Positions 50,437 through 59,600 of a DNA stretch of 64,000 nt are shown piece after piece. Position 1 is the stretch's first letter; each line of letters begins with the position of its first letter. The DNA lies in the NCBI GenBank assembly GCA_946534895.1, contig CAMNDE010000002.1:1-64000 (forward strand), written 5' to 3'. A model generated the notes under the pieces. It saw nothing but the letters and a program-made list of their open reading frames with translations. It was not told where the DNA came from and did not search any database. The translations under genes and the position numbers were made by a program. The DNA comes from UBA2943 sp946534895. GTDB taxonomy: Bacteria; Bacillota; Clostridia; Christensenellales; Aristaeellaceae.

Positions 50437-51974
50437 GACGGATTCTCCTTTCTGCTGCCTGTCATATAGTAGCCGATCTCATGCTTTTCTATGGAAGCGG
50501 GATCGAACTCACCGGTGATCTGGCCTTCATAGATGGTGACCATGCGGTCGCTGAGACGGTAGAGCTCATCCAGATCCGCGCTGACAAGAAGAATGGCACA
50601 GCCGCTGTTGCGCTTTTCCATGATCTGGTTATGAATGAAATCCATGGCTCCGATGTCCACTCCGCGGGTTGGCTGGGAGATGATCAGCACAGGCGTGTCA
50701 AAGGAGAATTCCCGGGCGACCACCACTTTCTGCATGTTTCCGCCGGATAAAGAGCCGGCGGCGGTGTTGATACCGGCTCCGCGAATATCAAACTCATCAT
50801 ATATGGACTGGGCATATTTACGCATGGCACGTTTTTTGATGTGAAGCCGTCCAATGGAAAACTGAGGCCTGGTCTCTTTGCCCACCAGAAGATTGTCCGT
50901 GATATCCGCCTTGGCGGAGATGCCGGTGGAAAGCCGGTCTTCCGGAACATGGGAAAGGCCCAGTGCGCGGATCGCGCCAGGCTTCATGCCGGTGGCGTCC
51001 GTGCCAAGGATTTCGACTTTTCCGGAGGAAACCTTGCGCATTCCGGTGATGGCTTCGATCAATTCACTCTGTCCATTGCCTTCAATACCGGCAATTCCCA
51101 GCACTTCACCCTTGCGTACTGTGAGGGAAAGCCCTCTTACAGCGGGCAGACCGCGGTTATCATTTACGTGCAGGTCTGTCACGCGGACAGCAACGCTCTG
51201 ATCCTCTGTGGGACGGTGATCCAGAGCTTCCATCAGCACGTCTTTGCCGACCATCATGGAAGCAAGAATCCGCTCATCAACCTCAGAGGTATTGCATACA
51301 CCGATAAGCTTCCCCTGGCGCATGACGCCCACGCGGTCGGAAATCGCCATGACTTCATAGAGCTTGTGCGTGATGATGATCACAGTCATCTGCTTTTTCT
51401 GCACGATGGTCCGAATGACATCGAACAGCTCGTCGGTCTCCTGGGGAGTAAGAACGGCGGTGGGTTCATCCAGGATCAGGATTTCTGCTCCGCGGTGGAA
51501 GGTTTTCAGGATTTCCACTCTCTGCTGGAAGCCAACCGAGATGTCCTCAATGCGGTCCGTGGGAGTAACCTGAAGGCCGTATTCTTCTTCGAGTTCTTCC
51601 GTAATGGCGTTGGCACGGGAAAAGTCATAAAAAATTCCCTTGCGGGGTTCCTGATTCAGGACGATATTCTGAGCCACAGTGAAGCTGGGCACGAGCATGA
51701 AATGCTGATGCACCATGCCGATGCCGTGGGCAATCGCTGTGCTTGGTGAAAATGTCGTGATTTTCTGACCATTGACATAGACTTCCCCGCTGCTGGGCTG
51801 GTTCATGCCGTAGAGGATATTCATGAGCGTGGATTTGCCGGCACCATTTTCTCCCACCAGAGCGAAGACTTCTCCCTTGCGGATATCCAGGGAAACGTCG
51901 TTATTGGCCAGTACACCTGGAAACTGCATGAAGATATGTCGGAAAGATACAGCCGGGGATGCATCCTGAGTCAC
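50433..51974 (-). CDS. BMP-type (nucleoside/purine) ABC transporter ATPase
   Basis: Double-domain ATPase of 513 residues (NupO/YufO/RbsA class). The first half has Walker A GENGAGKST and the Q-loop MVHQHFMLVPSF; its signature reads ISVGFQQRVEILK. The second half has a degenerate Walker A (GIEGNGQSEL), signature LSGGNMQKVVVARE, and ISQPTRGVDIGA. It starts at GTG (51974) with a weak ribosome site, and an ATG just upstream is out of frame. No BMP-family binding lipoprotein gene lies beside it, so that subunit must be elsewhere. Confidence 0.94.
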   Translation of the reverse strand: MTQDASPAVSFRHIFMQFPGVLANNDVSLDIRKGEVFALVGENGAGKSTLMNILYGMNQPSSGEVYVNGQKITTFSPSTAIAHGIGMVHQHFMLVPSFTVAQNIVLNQEPRKGIFYDFSRANAITEELEEEYGLQVTPTDRIEDISVGFQQRVEILKTFHRGAEILILDEPTAVLTPQETDELFDVIRTIVQKKQMTVIIITHKLYEVMAISDRVGVMRQGKLIGVCNTSEVDERILASMMVGKDVLMEALDHRPTEDQSVAVRVTDLHVNDNRGLPAVRGLSLTVRKGEVLGIAGIEGNGQSELIEAITGMRKVSSGKVEILGTDATGMKPGAIRALGLSHVPEDRLSTGISAKADITDNLLVGKETRPQFSIGRLHIKKRAMRKYAQSIYDEFDIRGAGINTAAGSLSGGNMQKVVVAREFSFDTPVLIISQPTRGVDIGAMDFIHNQIMEKRNSGCAILLVSADLDELYRLSDRMVTIYEGQITGEFDPASIEKHEIGYYMTGSRKENPS

Positions 51975-52026
51975 GGCTAGTCATCTCTTTTCCTGAACAG
52001 TTTAGACGTGTAAATCGTCAGACATC

Positions 52027-52055
52027 ATTATAAACGATTGGCATGAAGGTTGCAA
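52027..52055 (-). promoter_or_regulatory. Promoter of the nucleoside-type ABC transporter
   Basis: Minus-strand TTGCAA (52050-52055), 17 bases, perfect TATAAT (52027-52032). The leader of roughly 45 bases leaves no room for a purine riboswitch. Confidence 0.8.
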
Positions 52056-52136
52056 TTGCAGGAGAATACGGAAATCTTCCGGGGATTGCAGGGGAAGCAG
52101 CGGAAGGACTGCAGTGAGTCGCGGGTGCAAAATGAA

Positions 52137-52160
52137 ACGGCTGTCATGCATGACAGCCGT
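52137..52160 (-). terminator. Terminator of the alarmone synthetase gene
   Basis: A perfect 24-base palindrome (12-base arms, 52137-52148 and 52149-52160) followed on the minus strand by TTCATTTTG. It lies 26 bases beyond the stop. Confidence 0.7.
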
Positions 52161-52186
52161 GGGATGGATGGGCGGATGCGGGAAGC

Positions 52187-52984
52187 TTACATCATGGGTT
52201 CTTCAAGCTTTCTGAGCTTTTCCAGAAGGATATCCTCCTGGGAAGGCTTTCCCTTGCCGGCATCGATTTTTTTCCGGATCTGGAGCATTTCTTCATCCAG
52301 CTCCGCAATCCGCTGTGCACAGGCCTGAAGCTGGGCAATGGTTTCATCCTGGCGCGGTATATCCTGCTTGTATTTCATCTGGTGCTCAAGACTCGCCCAG
52401 AAATCCATGGCAATGGTGCGGATCTGGACTTCTACCGGTATATCCTGTTTTTCCTCTGAGAAGAAAACAGGGACAGAAATGATCAGGTGCAGGCTCCGGT
52501 ATCCATTGCTTTTTGGCGTGGCGATATAGTCTTTCTGTTCAATGAGCGTGATGTCATCCTGATGCAGCAGTGCATCAGCAAGCCTGTAGATATCATCCTT
52601 ATAGGAACAGATGACACGGATTCCCGCAATGTCCTGAATGTATTTCCGGATGTTTGGCAGGGTAAAGGTGAGGTTCTTTCTATACAGTTTTTCAATGAGG
52701 CTCTGATTGGACTTGAGTCTGGAAGTGATGGACGAGATGGGATTGCGCTGGTTGCGGATGTTCATCTCTGCGTCAAGGACTTCCAGTTTTGTTCTGACCT
52801 CTTTGATGGCACAGGCATAGGTCATTCTCAGTTCCTTGTAAGCCAGCATCAGCTCTGTCATTTTCTCTGCGGTATTGAGAAGCATGGATTCATTCTGTGC
52901 CTGGGTCAGCGCCATCAGTCCGGACAGGGTGTCGGCAGATTCCTCAGGCATATGAGGAATATTGGACAGATTGTTTTCTTCCAT
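52187..52984 (-). CDS. Small alarmone synthetase (RelA/SpoT domain protein, RelQ/YjbM-like)
   Basis: Makes (p)ppGpp from GTP or GDP and ATP; no hydrolase or TGS/ACT domain is present, so it is a small synthetase. The synthetase core covers about 95-220: DIAGIRVICSYKDDI, TPKSNGYRSLHLI and EVQIRTIAMDFWASLEHQM. A helical N-terminus (20-75) and a coiled C-terminus (ELDEEMLQIRKKIDAGKGKP) suggest oligomerisation. The 265 residues are a little longer than RelQ. AAAGGAGG precedes the ATG. It has its own terminator. Confidence 0.93.
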   Translation of the reverse strand: MEENNLSNIPHMPEESADTLSGLMALTQAQNESMLLNTAEKMTELMLAYKELRMTYACAIKEVRTKLEVLDAEMNIRNQRNPISSITSRLKSNQSLIEKLYRKNLTFTLPNIRKYIQDIAGIRVICSYKDDIYRLADALLHQDDITLIEQKDYIATPKSNGYRSLHLIISVPVFFSEEKQDIPVEVQIRTIAMDFWASLEHQMKYKQDIPRQDETIAQLQACAQRIAELDEEMLQIRKKIDAGKGKPSQEDILLEKLRKLEEPMM

Positions 52985-53061
52985 GGTGCGATAAACCTCC
53001 TTTTTGGAATGTCAATATGCCCGCTTCCACTGCCACTATATCGCAAAAAGATGAACAGGGT

Positions 53062-53229
53062 ATGAATAAACTGCCCGGAGGCGGCATAAGGGATGAAAAT
53101 GCCCGCTCCGGCAGGGATTGGAATCAAAGAATCGAATCTTTTGGTGATTCCGTCATATTTTCTGAACATGTGCAGGATGGAACGGAGATGGACCTGCCGG
53201 ACGTGACGGAAGCCCAAGACGGCGAATGA
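53062..53229 (+). CDS. Possible small protein upstream of hemolysin III
   Basis: An open frame of 55 codons starting MNKLPGGGIRDENA and rich in acidic residues. Its ribosome site (AACAGGG) is poor and I recognise no family. The same bases contain a nested inverted repeat, GGAATC/GATTCC (53120-53125 with 53146-53151) enclosing AAAGA/TCTTT, so this may be a structured leader rather than a gene. Low confidence. Confidence 0.2.
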   Translation: MNKLPGGGIRDENARSGRDWNQRIESFGDSVIFSEHVQDGTEMDLPDVTEAQDGE

Positions 53230-53258
53230 AACAAGAGAACGGAGCGTAAAATATCGAT

Positions 53259-54041
53259 ATGGCGCATGCTGTAAATTCCGGGGCAGGGGCCCCTGAGAGC
53301 ATGGAATCTTCAGAAAAGAAAAGACTGGATCTGACCAGGAAAACGGAAAAGGCAAAGAGGAAAGCCGAAAAAAAAGCGGCACGGGCCGCCAGACGGGAAC
53401 GGTTCAGGAAAATCAATGAGCCGCCGAGACGTTCGGTCCTGGAGGAAATCGGAAACTCTGTCACGCATGGAATCGGGGCGGCTCTGGCGATCTGCGGAAC
53501 CATCATTCTGCTCGTGCGTTCGCGCAGCGGACTGCATACTGCGGCTGCACTGATCTATGGACTCTGCATGATTGTTCTGTTTCTCATGAGCTGCCTTTAT
53601 CATGCTTTCCGGGGCGGGTCCACAGTGAAGCGGGTTTTTCGGAGATTTGATTATTCATCTATCTATCTGCTCATTGGCGGTACATTCACGCCTATTTTTC
53701 TGCTGTTTCTGGATAAGCCCATGGGTCTGTACCTGTGCATTGGCATGTGGGCATTCATAGCGGCGGGCATCAGTCTGGTGGGCGTTTTCGGACCGGTGCG
53801 TCTGAAAGTGCTGCATACGGCCATGTACATTGTGCTTGGCTGGAGCGCTCTGCTTTTTGCGCCGAAAATGATCCGCGAGGTTCCGGAAATGTTCTATATC
53901 GTGCTCGCCGGCGGCGTTGCCTATACCCTGGGCATTATTCCTTTTGCCCTGAAAAAGAAAGGCTCCCATTTCATCTGGCATATGTTCGTGCTGGCAGGAG
54001 CCGTGCTGCATTATTTTGCAATTCTGCATTTCCTGTATTAG
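53259..54041 (+). CDS. Hemolysin III family (PAQR-type) membrane protein
   Basis: Seven-helix membrane protein of the hemolysin III/YqfA family, a bacterial branch of PAQR receptors that are probable metal-dependent hydrolases. Residues 15-60 are a highly charged cytosolic extension (Lys/Arg/Glu). Conserved positions are EEIGNSVTHGIGAAL, the SCLYHAF Ser/His pair, the Asp of RRFDYSSIYLLIGG, and HFIWHMFVLAGAVLHY at the C-terminus. The 260 residues are longer than the usual 215 because of the extension. A later ATG at 53301 is an alternative start. Hemolytic activity is not implied. Confidence 0.9.
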   Translation: MAHAVNSGAGAPESMESSEKKRLDLTRKTEKAKRKAEKKAARAARRERFRKINEPPRRSVLEEIGNSVTHGIGAALAICGTIILLVRSRSGLHTAAALIYGLCMIVLFLMSCLYHAFRGGSTVKRVFRRFDYSSIYLLIGGTFTPIFLLFLDKPMGLYLCIGMWAFIAAGISLVGVFGPVRLKVLHTAMYIVLGWSALLFAPKMIREVPEMFYIVLAGGVAYTLGIIPFALKKKGSHFIWHMFVLAGAVLHYFAILHFLY

Positions 54042-54685
54042 GACTCGGAACAGGCACGGAACCAGAGTTCCGATGTGATCATGGTAAGCCCGGTATATAA
54101 GCCTAGCATGCAGATGATATGGGCTGGAATCCAGTCGCCTGCTGCGTACAGGCCTGTCTGAATCAGAAGACCCGCCATGGCCAGCCATGTACCGAACCTT
54201 ACAGGGTGTCCCTGAGGCAGCGCCATGACAGCGGACAGAAAGCAGGATACGGCGCAGAGGAACCACAGAATGCCGGCTGTTGTGTCCAGCATGCCGGTGA
54301 GCAGCAGAACTGCAAGAAGGGCTATCGTGTAGATCCCGAGCGCGAGAAGCCGGGGCCGGTCAATGGGGCGGTCAAGCGCGTAGGCGAGGGAAAAGCACAG
54401 ACATCCAAGTATGCATGGAATGATTCCCGCAGCAGGCAGCATGCAGGCGGCCAGTTCACCGGCCAGGAACATCACCATACCGGAAGCCAGCCATCTGTCC
54501 CGTGGCAGACGGGTCAGCATGGCACCCATGCAGCACAGACTGGCCGCACTGAGAAGGGCACAGGCACGGAAACAGGCTGCAACGGCAGGATGCACGCTGA
54601 ACAGCATGAAAAGCGTGCTGAGCAGAAATGCCAGAAATGTGATACCGATCTGAACAAGAACAAGCCCACGCTCGCGCGGTGTCAT
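54038..54685 (-). CDS. Multi-pass membrane protein, YhhN/TMEM86-like layout
   Basis: A 215-residue protein with about seven to eight membrane helices and little else. The helix spacing and the HPVRFGTWLAMAGLLIQTGL to PAHIICMLGLYTG end resemble YhhN (lysoplasmalogenase) proteins, but I do not see enough conserved residues to be sure. AAAGGATG favours the ATG at 54685; an upstream TATACT (54709-54714 on the minus strand) may be its -10. Its TAA and the hemolysin III TAG overlap, so the two genes converge with no space between. Confidence 0.65.
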   Translation of the reverse strand: MTPRERGLVLVQIGITFLAFLLSTLFMLFSVHPAVAACFRACALLSAASLCCMGAMLTRLPRDRWLASGMVMFLAGELAACMLPAAGIIPCILGCLCFSLAYALDRPIDRPRLLALGIYTIALLAVLLLTGMLDTTAGILWFLCAVSCFLSAVMALPQGHPVRFGTWLAMAGLLIQTGLYAAGDWIPAHIICMLGLYTGLTMITSELWFRACSES

Positions 54686-54773
54686 GACAATCATCCTTTC
54701 TTTCATCAGTATACCACATACCAGGAAGATTGCATTGTGCAGGCGTGGCGAACCGGGACAGAAGCGGACAAAA

Positions 54774-54803
54774 AAATCGAAGGAGTTACATCTCCTTCGA
54801 TTT
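54774..54803 (-). terminator. Terminator of the alpha/beta hydrolase gene
   Basis: AAATCGAAGGAG (54774-54785) pairs with CTCCTTCGATTT (54792-54803), 6-base loop, with a seven-T run on the minus strand. It lies 15 bases past the stop. Confidence 0.88.
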
Positions 54804-54818
54804 AGAAACAATGGATAC

Positions 54819-55568
54819 TCAGGCGGGATTCGTCTGCGACTCTCGCTGAAAGAAATCCGTTTCCAGCTGCATGGCATGGGTCCTTGCCTGGCCAATGAAG
54901 CCATGCTTCTGGCCGGGAAGAACGACAAGCGAGGCGGACGGGAAAGCTTCAAGTGCGCGCTGTGAGTAGGACAGAGGAACGATATTGTCCTCATCACCGT
55001 GGAGAATCAGCACGTTTCCGGAATAATTGGGAAGCATGTCATACAGGTCAAAGGAAATGGCCGTCTCATTGAACTTCCGGGAAATGGTGTGATTCATGAC
55101 TTTGCTGGTGGGAGGAAAGCTTCCGCTGGCATCCATGCGTGACCTGGCGTCATCCTGCAGAACGATGGCAGGAAATTCAAGGACCATGCCGTGCACAAGC
55201 TTCGGATATGCCGCGGCGGTGTAGGCGGAAATGAATCCGCCCTGACTGCCGCCCCATAAAAAGATGTGTGTAAAACGGCTGTCGGCCGAAAAATGGGAAA
55301 GGATGGTGGCGAGGTCGTCGGCTTCTGTCAGAACGGTCATGTCAAGCATGCTTCCTTCGCTCCGGCTGTCCGGGCTGCCGCCGCAGAAATCGAAGTTGAA
55401 AGCAGCAAATCCGTGCTCGACAAAAAAGCAGGCGTAGTCATCGACGCCCTGGTGTGTGCCGCCAAAGCCGTGCGAAAGAATGATCAGGGGACATGGTGCA
55501 GCGGAAGCCGGAAAGCGCAGAATCCCGTAAATCCGGCCCAGACTTCCAGGCATACTGACTTCGATCAT
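54819..55568 (-). CDS. Alpha/beta hydrolase family protein
   Basis: Serine hydrolase, 249 residues, related to bacterial cinnamoyl/feruloyl-esterase-like and DAP2-like proteins. The oxyanion motif LSHGFGGTHQGVDDYA precedes the nucleophile elbow WGGSQGG. The acid is the first Asp of ILHGDEDNIVP and the base is His in GQKHGF. No signal peptide, so cytosolic. GGAGG precedes the ATG. It follows the EamA gene by 40 bases on the same strand, and likely shares its transcript. Substrate unknown. Confidence 0.9.
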   Translation of the reverse strand: MIEVSMPGSLGRIYGILRFPASAAPCPLIILSHGFGGTHQGVDDYACFFVEHGFAAFNFDFCGGSPDSRSEGSMLDMTVLTEADDLATILSHFSADSRFTHIFLWGGSQGGFISAYTAAAYPKLVHGMVLEFPAIVLQDDARSRMDASGSFPPTSKVMNHTISRKFNETAISFDLYDMLPNYSGNVLILHGDEDNIVPLSYSQRALEAFPSASLVVLPGQKHGFIGQARTHAMQLETDFFQRESQTNPA

Positions 55569-55608
55569 AAAATAACCTCCATCTCATGTTCGGCACAAAG
55601 AGTTGCAT

Positions 55609-56520
55609 TCAGGGATTACTCATGCGGGCTGATTTCCTGCTGCGGGAACTGCTTTCCATTTCGCTGATCAGCGCGCTTCCGAGAATCATGAAAGCGCCGA
55701 GGAGCGCGAAGAGAGAAAGACGTTCATGCAGCAGGACGGCGGATACAAACAGGGAGAAAACCGGGTCCACATAGCTGATGACGGCAATGCTCTGGGCAGG
55801 GAGACCGTCCATGCCTGAAAAATACAGGGCATAGGCGATCCCGGTGTGCACAATGCCTGCGATCAGCAGCGCTGCCACTCCGGCAGGCGCAAGTGAAAAG
55901 CTGTTCAGGCTTCCTGAAAGGATAAGGCCGGGCAGCAGGGAAAGGGAAGCAAAGCTCAGCTGGATGATGGTCTTTCCGAAGGGATCCATGCCCTGGAGAA
56001 ACTTGTTCAGAATCACGACCATCGCGTAGAGAAGCCCGGCGCCGAGCCCGAGGAGGATTCCGGTCAGGTCCTGACTGAAACCGGTTTCAAGGACACCGGA
56101 CACTAGGAACATGCCCAGAAAAGCAGCCAGGGCACAGAGCTTCTTCCGCAGACTCAGGGATTCGTGGAAGAGAACTGGCGAGAGCAGGATCACAAATGTC
56201 GGCTGCATGTAGTAGCAGAGTGTGGCAGCAGCCACCGTGGTATGATTGTATGCCTCGAACAGCAGCATCCAGTTGAAGCCGATCAGGCACCCGGACAGAG
56301 CGAGAAGAAGAAACTGTTTCCGATGGATTCCTGACAGGCATCGGCGGCCCGAAGCGCCGGATGCCAGCAGAAGGAATGCACTGCCCAGGATTCCGCGCGC
56401 GAAGGCGAGAACCGAGGAAGACAGCGGGATCATCCGACGGACATAGCCGATGGAGCCGAAGATCAGCATGGAAAGGATCAGAAAGGCCCGCTTTCTGCCG
56501 GAAGAGGAAGGGAAAACCAT
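55609..56520 (-). CDS. EamA family (DMT) transporter
   Basis: A 303-residue permease with ten helices in two EamA repeats (IFGSIGYVRRMIPLSSSVLA; LTGILLGLGAGLLYAMVVIL). The segment AGIVHTGIAYALYFSGMDGL and the VISYVDPVFSLFVSAVLLHE close are typical of the RhaT/EamA group. It differs from the EamA gene near 38 kb and is not a recent duplicate. GAGGT precedes the ATG. It is divergent from addA and shares an overlapping promoter with it. Confidence 0.92.
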   Translation of the reverse strand: MVFPSSSGRKRAFLILSMLIFGSIGYVRRMIPLSSSVLAFARGILGSAFLLLASGASGRRCLSGIHRKQFLLLALSGCLIGFNWMLLFEAYNHTTVAAATLCYYMQPTFVILLSPVLFHESLSLRKKLCALAAFLGMFLVSGVLETGFSQDLTGILLGLGAGLLYAMVVILNKFLQGMDPFGKTIIQLSFASLSLLPGLILSGSLNSFSLAPAGVAALLIAGIVHTGIAYALYFSGMDGLPAQSIAVISYVDPVFSLFVSAVLLHERLSLFALLGAFMILGSALISEMESSSRSRKSARMSNP

Positions 56521-56562
56521 ACATGTAACCTCGGAATCGTAGAGTACTAAAGAATCTTTTAT

Positions 56563-56592
56563 ATTCTATCATCTATAATATGTCTATACAAT
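56563..56592. promoter_or_regulatory. Overlapping face-to-face promoters of addA and the EamA gene
   Basis: Plus strand: TTCTAT (56564-56569), 17 bases, TACAAT (56587-56592) towards addA. Minus strand: TTGTAT (56586-56591), 17 bases, TAGAAT (56563-56568) towards the EamA gene. Each -10 box lies on the other's -35 box, so RNA polymerase could bind only one way at a time. Confidence 0.6.
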
Positions 56593-56658
56593 TGCTCAGA
56601 GCAGGAAAATCTGTGAGGAATGTGGAACTTACACAGAAAAACGGCAAAGGAGACAAGT

Positions 56659-59600
56659 ATGCCTAATTTCAATCGGGATCAGCGTGCCGCCATCGAAGCG
56701 GAAAACCCTGATCTGCTGGTAAGTGCGGCAGCAGGATCCGGAAAAACGACTGTCATGGTGGAGCGGATTGTTCAGAATCTTCTTCGCAATCCGGAACGTC
56801 ATCTCAATGAAATGCTGGTGATCACCTTTACCCGGGAAGCGGCACGGTCCATGCGGCGGAAGCTGGAGGAAAGTCTGACCCGTGCGGCTGGGGAAGGGAG
56901 CCGGGAAGCTGTGATTGCTCTTGAGGAGATGGAAAGCGCGCAGATTTCCACGATCCATTCCTTCTGCCGTCAGGTGATTGCAGAAGGTTTCCATATTGTG
57001 GACATAGATTCACAGGTCCGTGTCTGCGAAGAGAATGAATCCGACCGGATGTTTGAGCGCAGTTATTACACGGCAGTGGAACGGCTGTTCGAAAACAGCG
57101 ACAGTGGACAGTCCGGCGTGGAACGGCAGCTTGTCCGTGCGCTGATGGCCGATTTTTCGCAGAAGCGGCTTCTGGACAGCTGCCGTGAACTGTACCGGGT
57201 TCTTATGGGCATACCGGAGCCCATGCAGCATCTGGAGCAGGCCATTGAACGGGTGACACTGCCCACGGAAGAACACCCCTGGGCGCAGGAAGTGATGTCA
57301 TCCGTGCTTCTTGACCTGACCGGCCTGGACCCGCTTCTGGCCAGAATGGAGCAGAGCGCTGACCGGCCAGACTGTCCGCCAGCGGTTTCGGCCGGACTTG
57401 TCCAGGACCGGGCGGCTGTGGACAGTCTGAATCAGGCACTGGAAGAACTTGGTCCCCATCCGGATATAAAGCACCTGAAGGATCTGTGCAGACAGACGCT
57501 GGACCAGATGAAAACCATTACAGCGCGCGGGCTGAATGCGGAGCAGAAGGAATGGTACGAAGGGTTCAAGAAGCTCCGGGAACAGATGAAGAACAAGCCA
57601 AGAGGCATACTGCCCAGGGCCATACAGAATCTGGAAGAGCTGGAAAATCCTCTGGTGCCGGATGACCACCGGCGGATCCAGCGGCAGCTGCGTGGACTGG
57701 AAGCCCTTTTGAAACAGGTCATGATCTGCTTCAGGGAAGAAAAGCAGCAGGCCAATGTCATGGACTTTTCCGACATGGAGCAGCTCACCTATCAGCTGAT
57801 GACGGATGAGGAGCATCCGGAAGTGCGTCAGAGCATGACGGAACGCTACCGTGAGATCTATGTGGACGAATGTCAGGATGTGTCTGCCATTCAGGATGCG
57901 ATCATTCAGTCTCTTCACAGCCACGGAACAAGCCTGTTTCTTGTGGGCGATATCAAACAGTCCATTTATCGTTTCCGGCATGCGGAACCGGGACTGTTCA
58001 TGCATTACCGGGACACATTTCTGGATGAAGCGCAGGCGGAAAAGCGCAGAATCTTTTTCCGCGACAATTACCGCAGTTCAGAGCCTGTGGTGGATGCAGT
58101 CAATGCGGTGTTTGAAAACAGCATGGACCGGTCAGTCAATGAGCTGGACTATGAGACCGGTGATCACCTTGTGGCAAACGTGACCGGCAGGAACGAACCG
58201 GTGGAGCTGCTGCTGGTTCGGAAGAACGCGGAGAGCCCGGAAACGCGGGATATGCTGGAAGCCCAGTGCAGGATTGTCGCAGAGCGGATACGCGACCTTG
58301 TGAGCGAGCCGGGCGGCTTCATGCTCAGGGATATCTGTATTCTGATGCGGTCCACTTCTGCAGACGCGCCGAAAGTGGTGGACATGCTGAAGCAGATGCA
58401 CATTCCATGCTTCTATGACGGGGCTCAGAATTATTATGGACTGACCGAGGTCAGCGCGTTCCTTGCGCTTTTGGGCGTGATTGACAATATTCATCAGGAT
58501 ACGGAACTGATCACGGCGCTGAAGCAGGTGCCATTCTTGTTCTCGGATCAGGATCTGGCCTGGATCCGTATGCAGGCGCCTGGACAGGGCGTGCCGTTCG
58601 CAGAGGCGTTCCTTCTGTGTGCGAGGCGCGGCTCCAGCGATCTTGACAGACGGTGCAAAGATGTACTGGACCAGGTGGAAACCTGGCAGCTGAATGCTTC
58701 CGTTATGCTGCCGTCAGATTTTATATGGAGTCTGATGCGTGAAACGGGATACTACATGATCTGCGGCGCGTATCCCGACGGACGTCTGCGGCAGGGAAAT
58801 CTTGATACGCTGTATCAGAAAGCTCTTGACATGCAGAAAAGGGGCATACTCAAGCTCCGGGATTTTCTTGCGGAAATTCATGAGATTACGCTGCGCGGAG
58901 GCGGGGACGGGGATTCACCGAAAGCCATGGGCGAAACGGATAACGAAGTCCGGATCATGACCATGCACAAATCAAAAGGTCTTGAATTTCCTGTCGTTTT
59001 TCTCATGAACCTGAGCAGAGGGCTCGCCGGCAAGGACAAGGTTCCGGGTCTGTATGTGGACCTGAGCACGGCAGCCGGACGGAACAGTCTCGGGGTGTAC
59101 ATGCAGGCTGTGAACCGGCATAAGCATACGAAGCGGGATACATACGGAAAAACCGCGTTCTCTGTCCGGCGCAAAAAGGATGAACTCTCTGAACAGACAA
59201 GGCTTTTGTATGTTGCCATGACCAGAGCCATGGAGAAGCTGTGTCTTGTCGGCACATTCACAGATGATCAGGTGCTCCAGTGGCGTGAACATGGCAGAAA
59301 GCACCGGATATGGGCCAGTGCGAGCATGCTCGATCTTGTGATGCCCGCAGTGGATCAGGCGCTGGGTGCACCGGATTACCGGGAAGGCATGGAAATGGAT
59401 TCCGGACCATGGAAGGCAAAGGTGTACAAGCCGCTTGCCATGGTGGAGGAGGAGATTGAAAAGCCGGATCATGAAATTCTTCTGAGGATTGCAAGGGCGG
59501 AGGCGTCTGAGGGCTGGAAGGAAATGCTGGACCAGTGGAATACGTCACGGGGGACTCCACAGGCCGTGCAGACCAGTGTGTCCTCGCTTGTCCGGAATGA

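Noticed and set aside
51975..52026. Purine riboswitch ahead of the nucleoside-type ABC transporter
   Set aside because: The leader between the predicted start site and the GTG is about 45 bases, too short for a purine aptamer plus expression platform.
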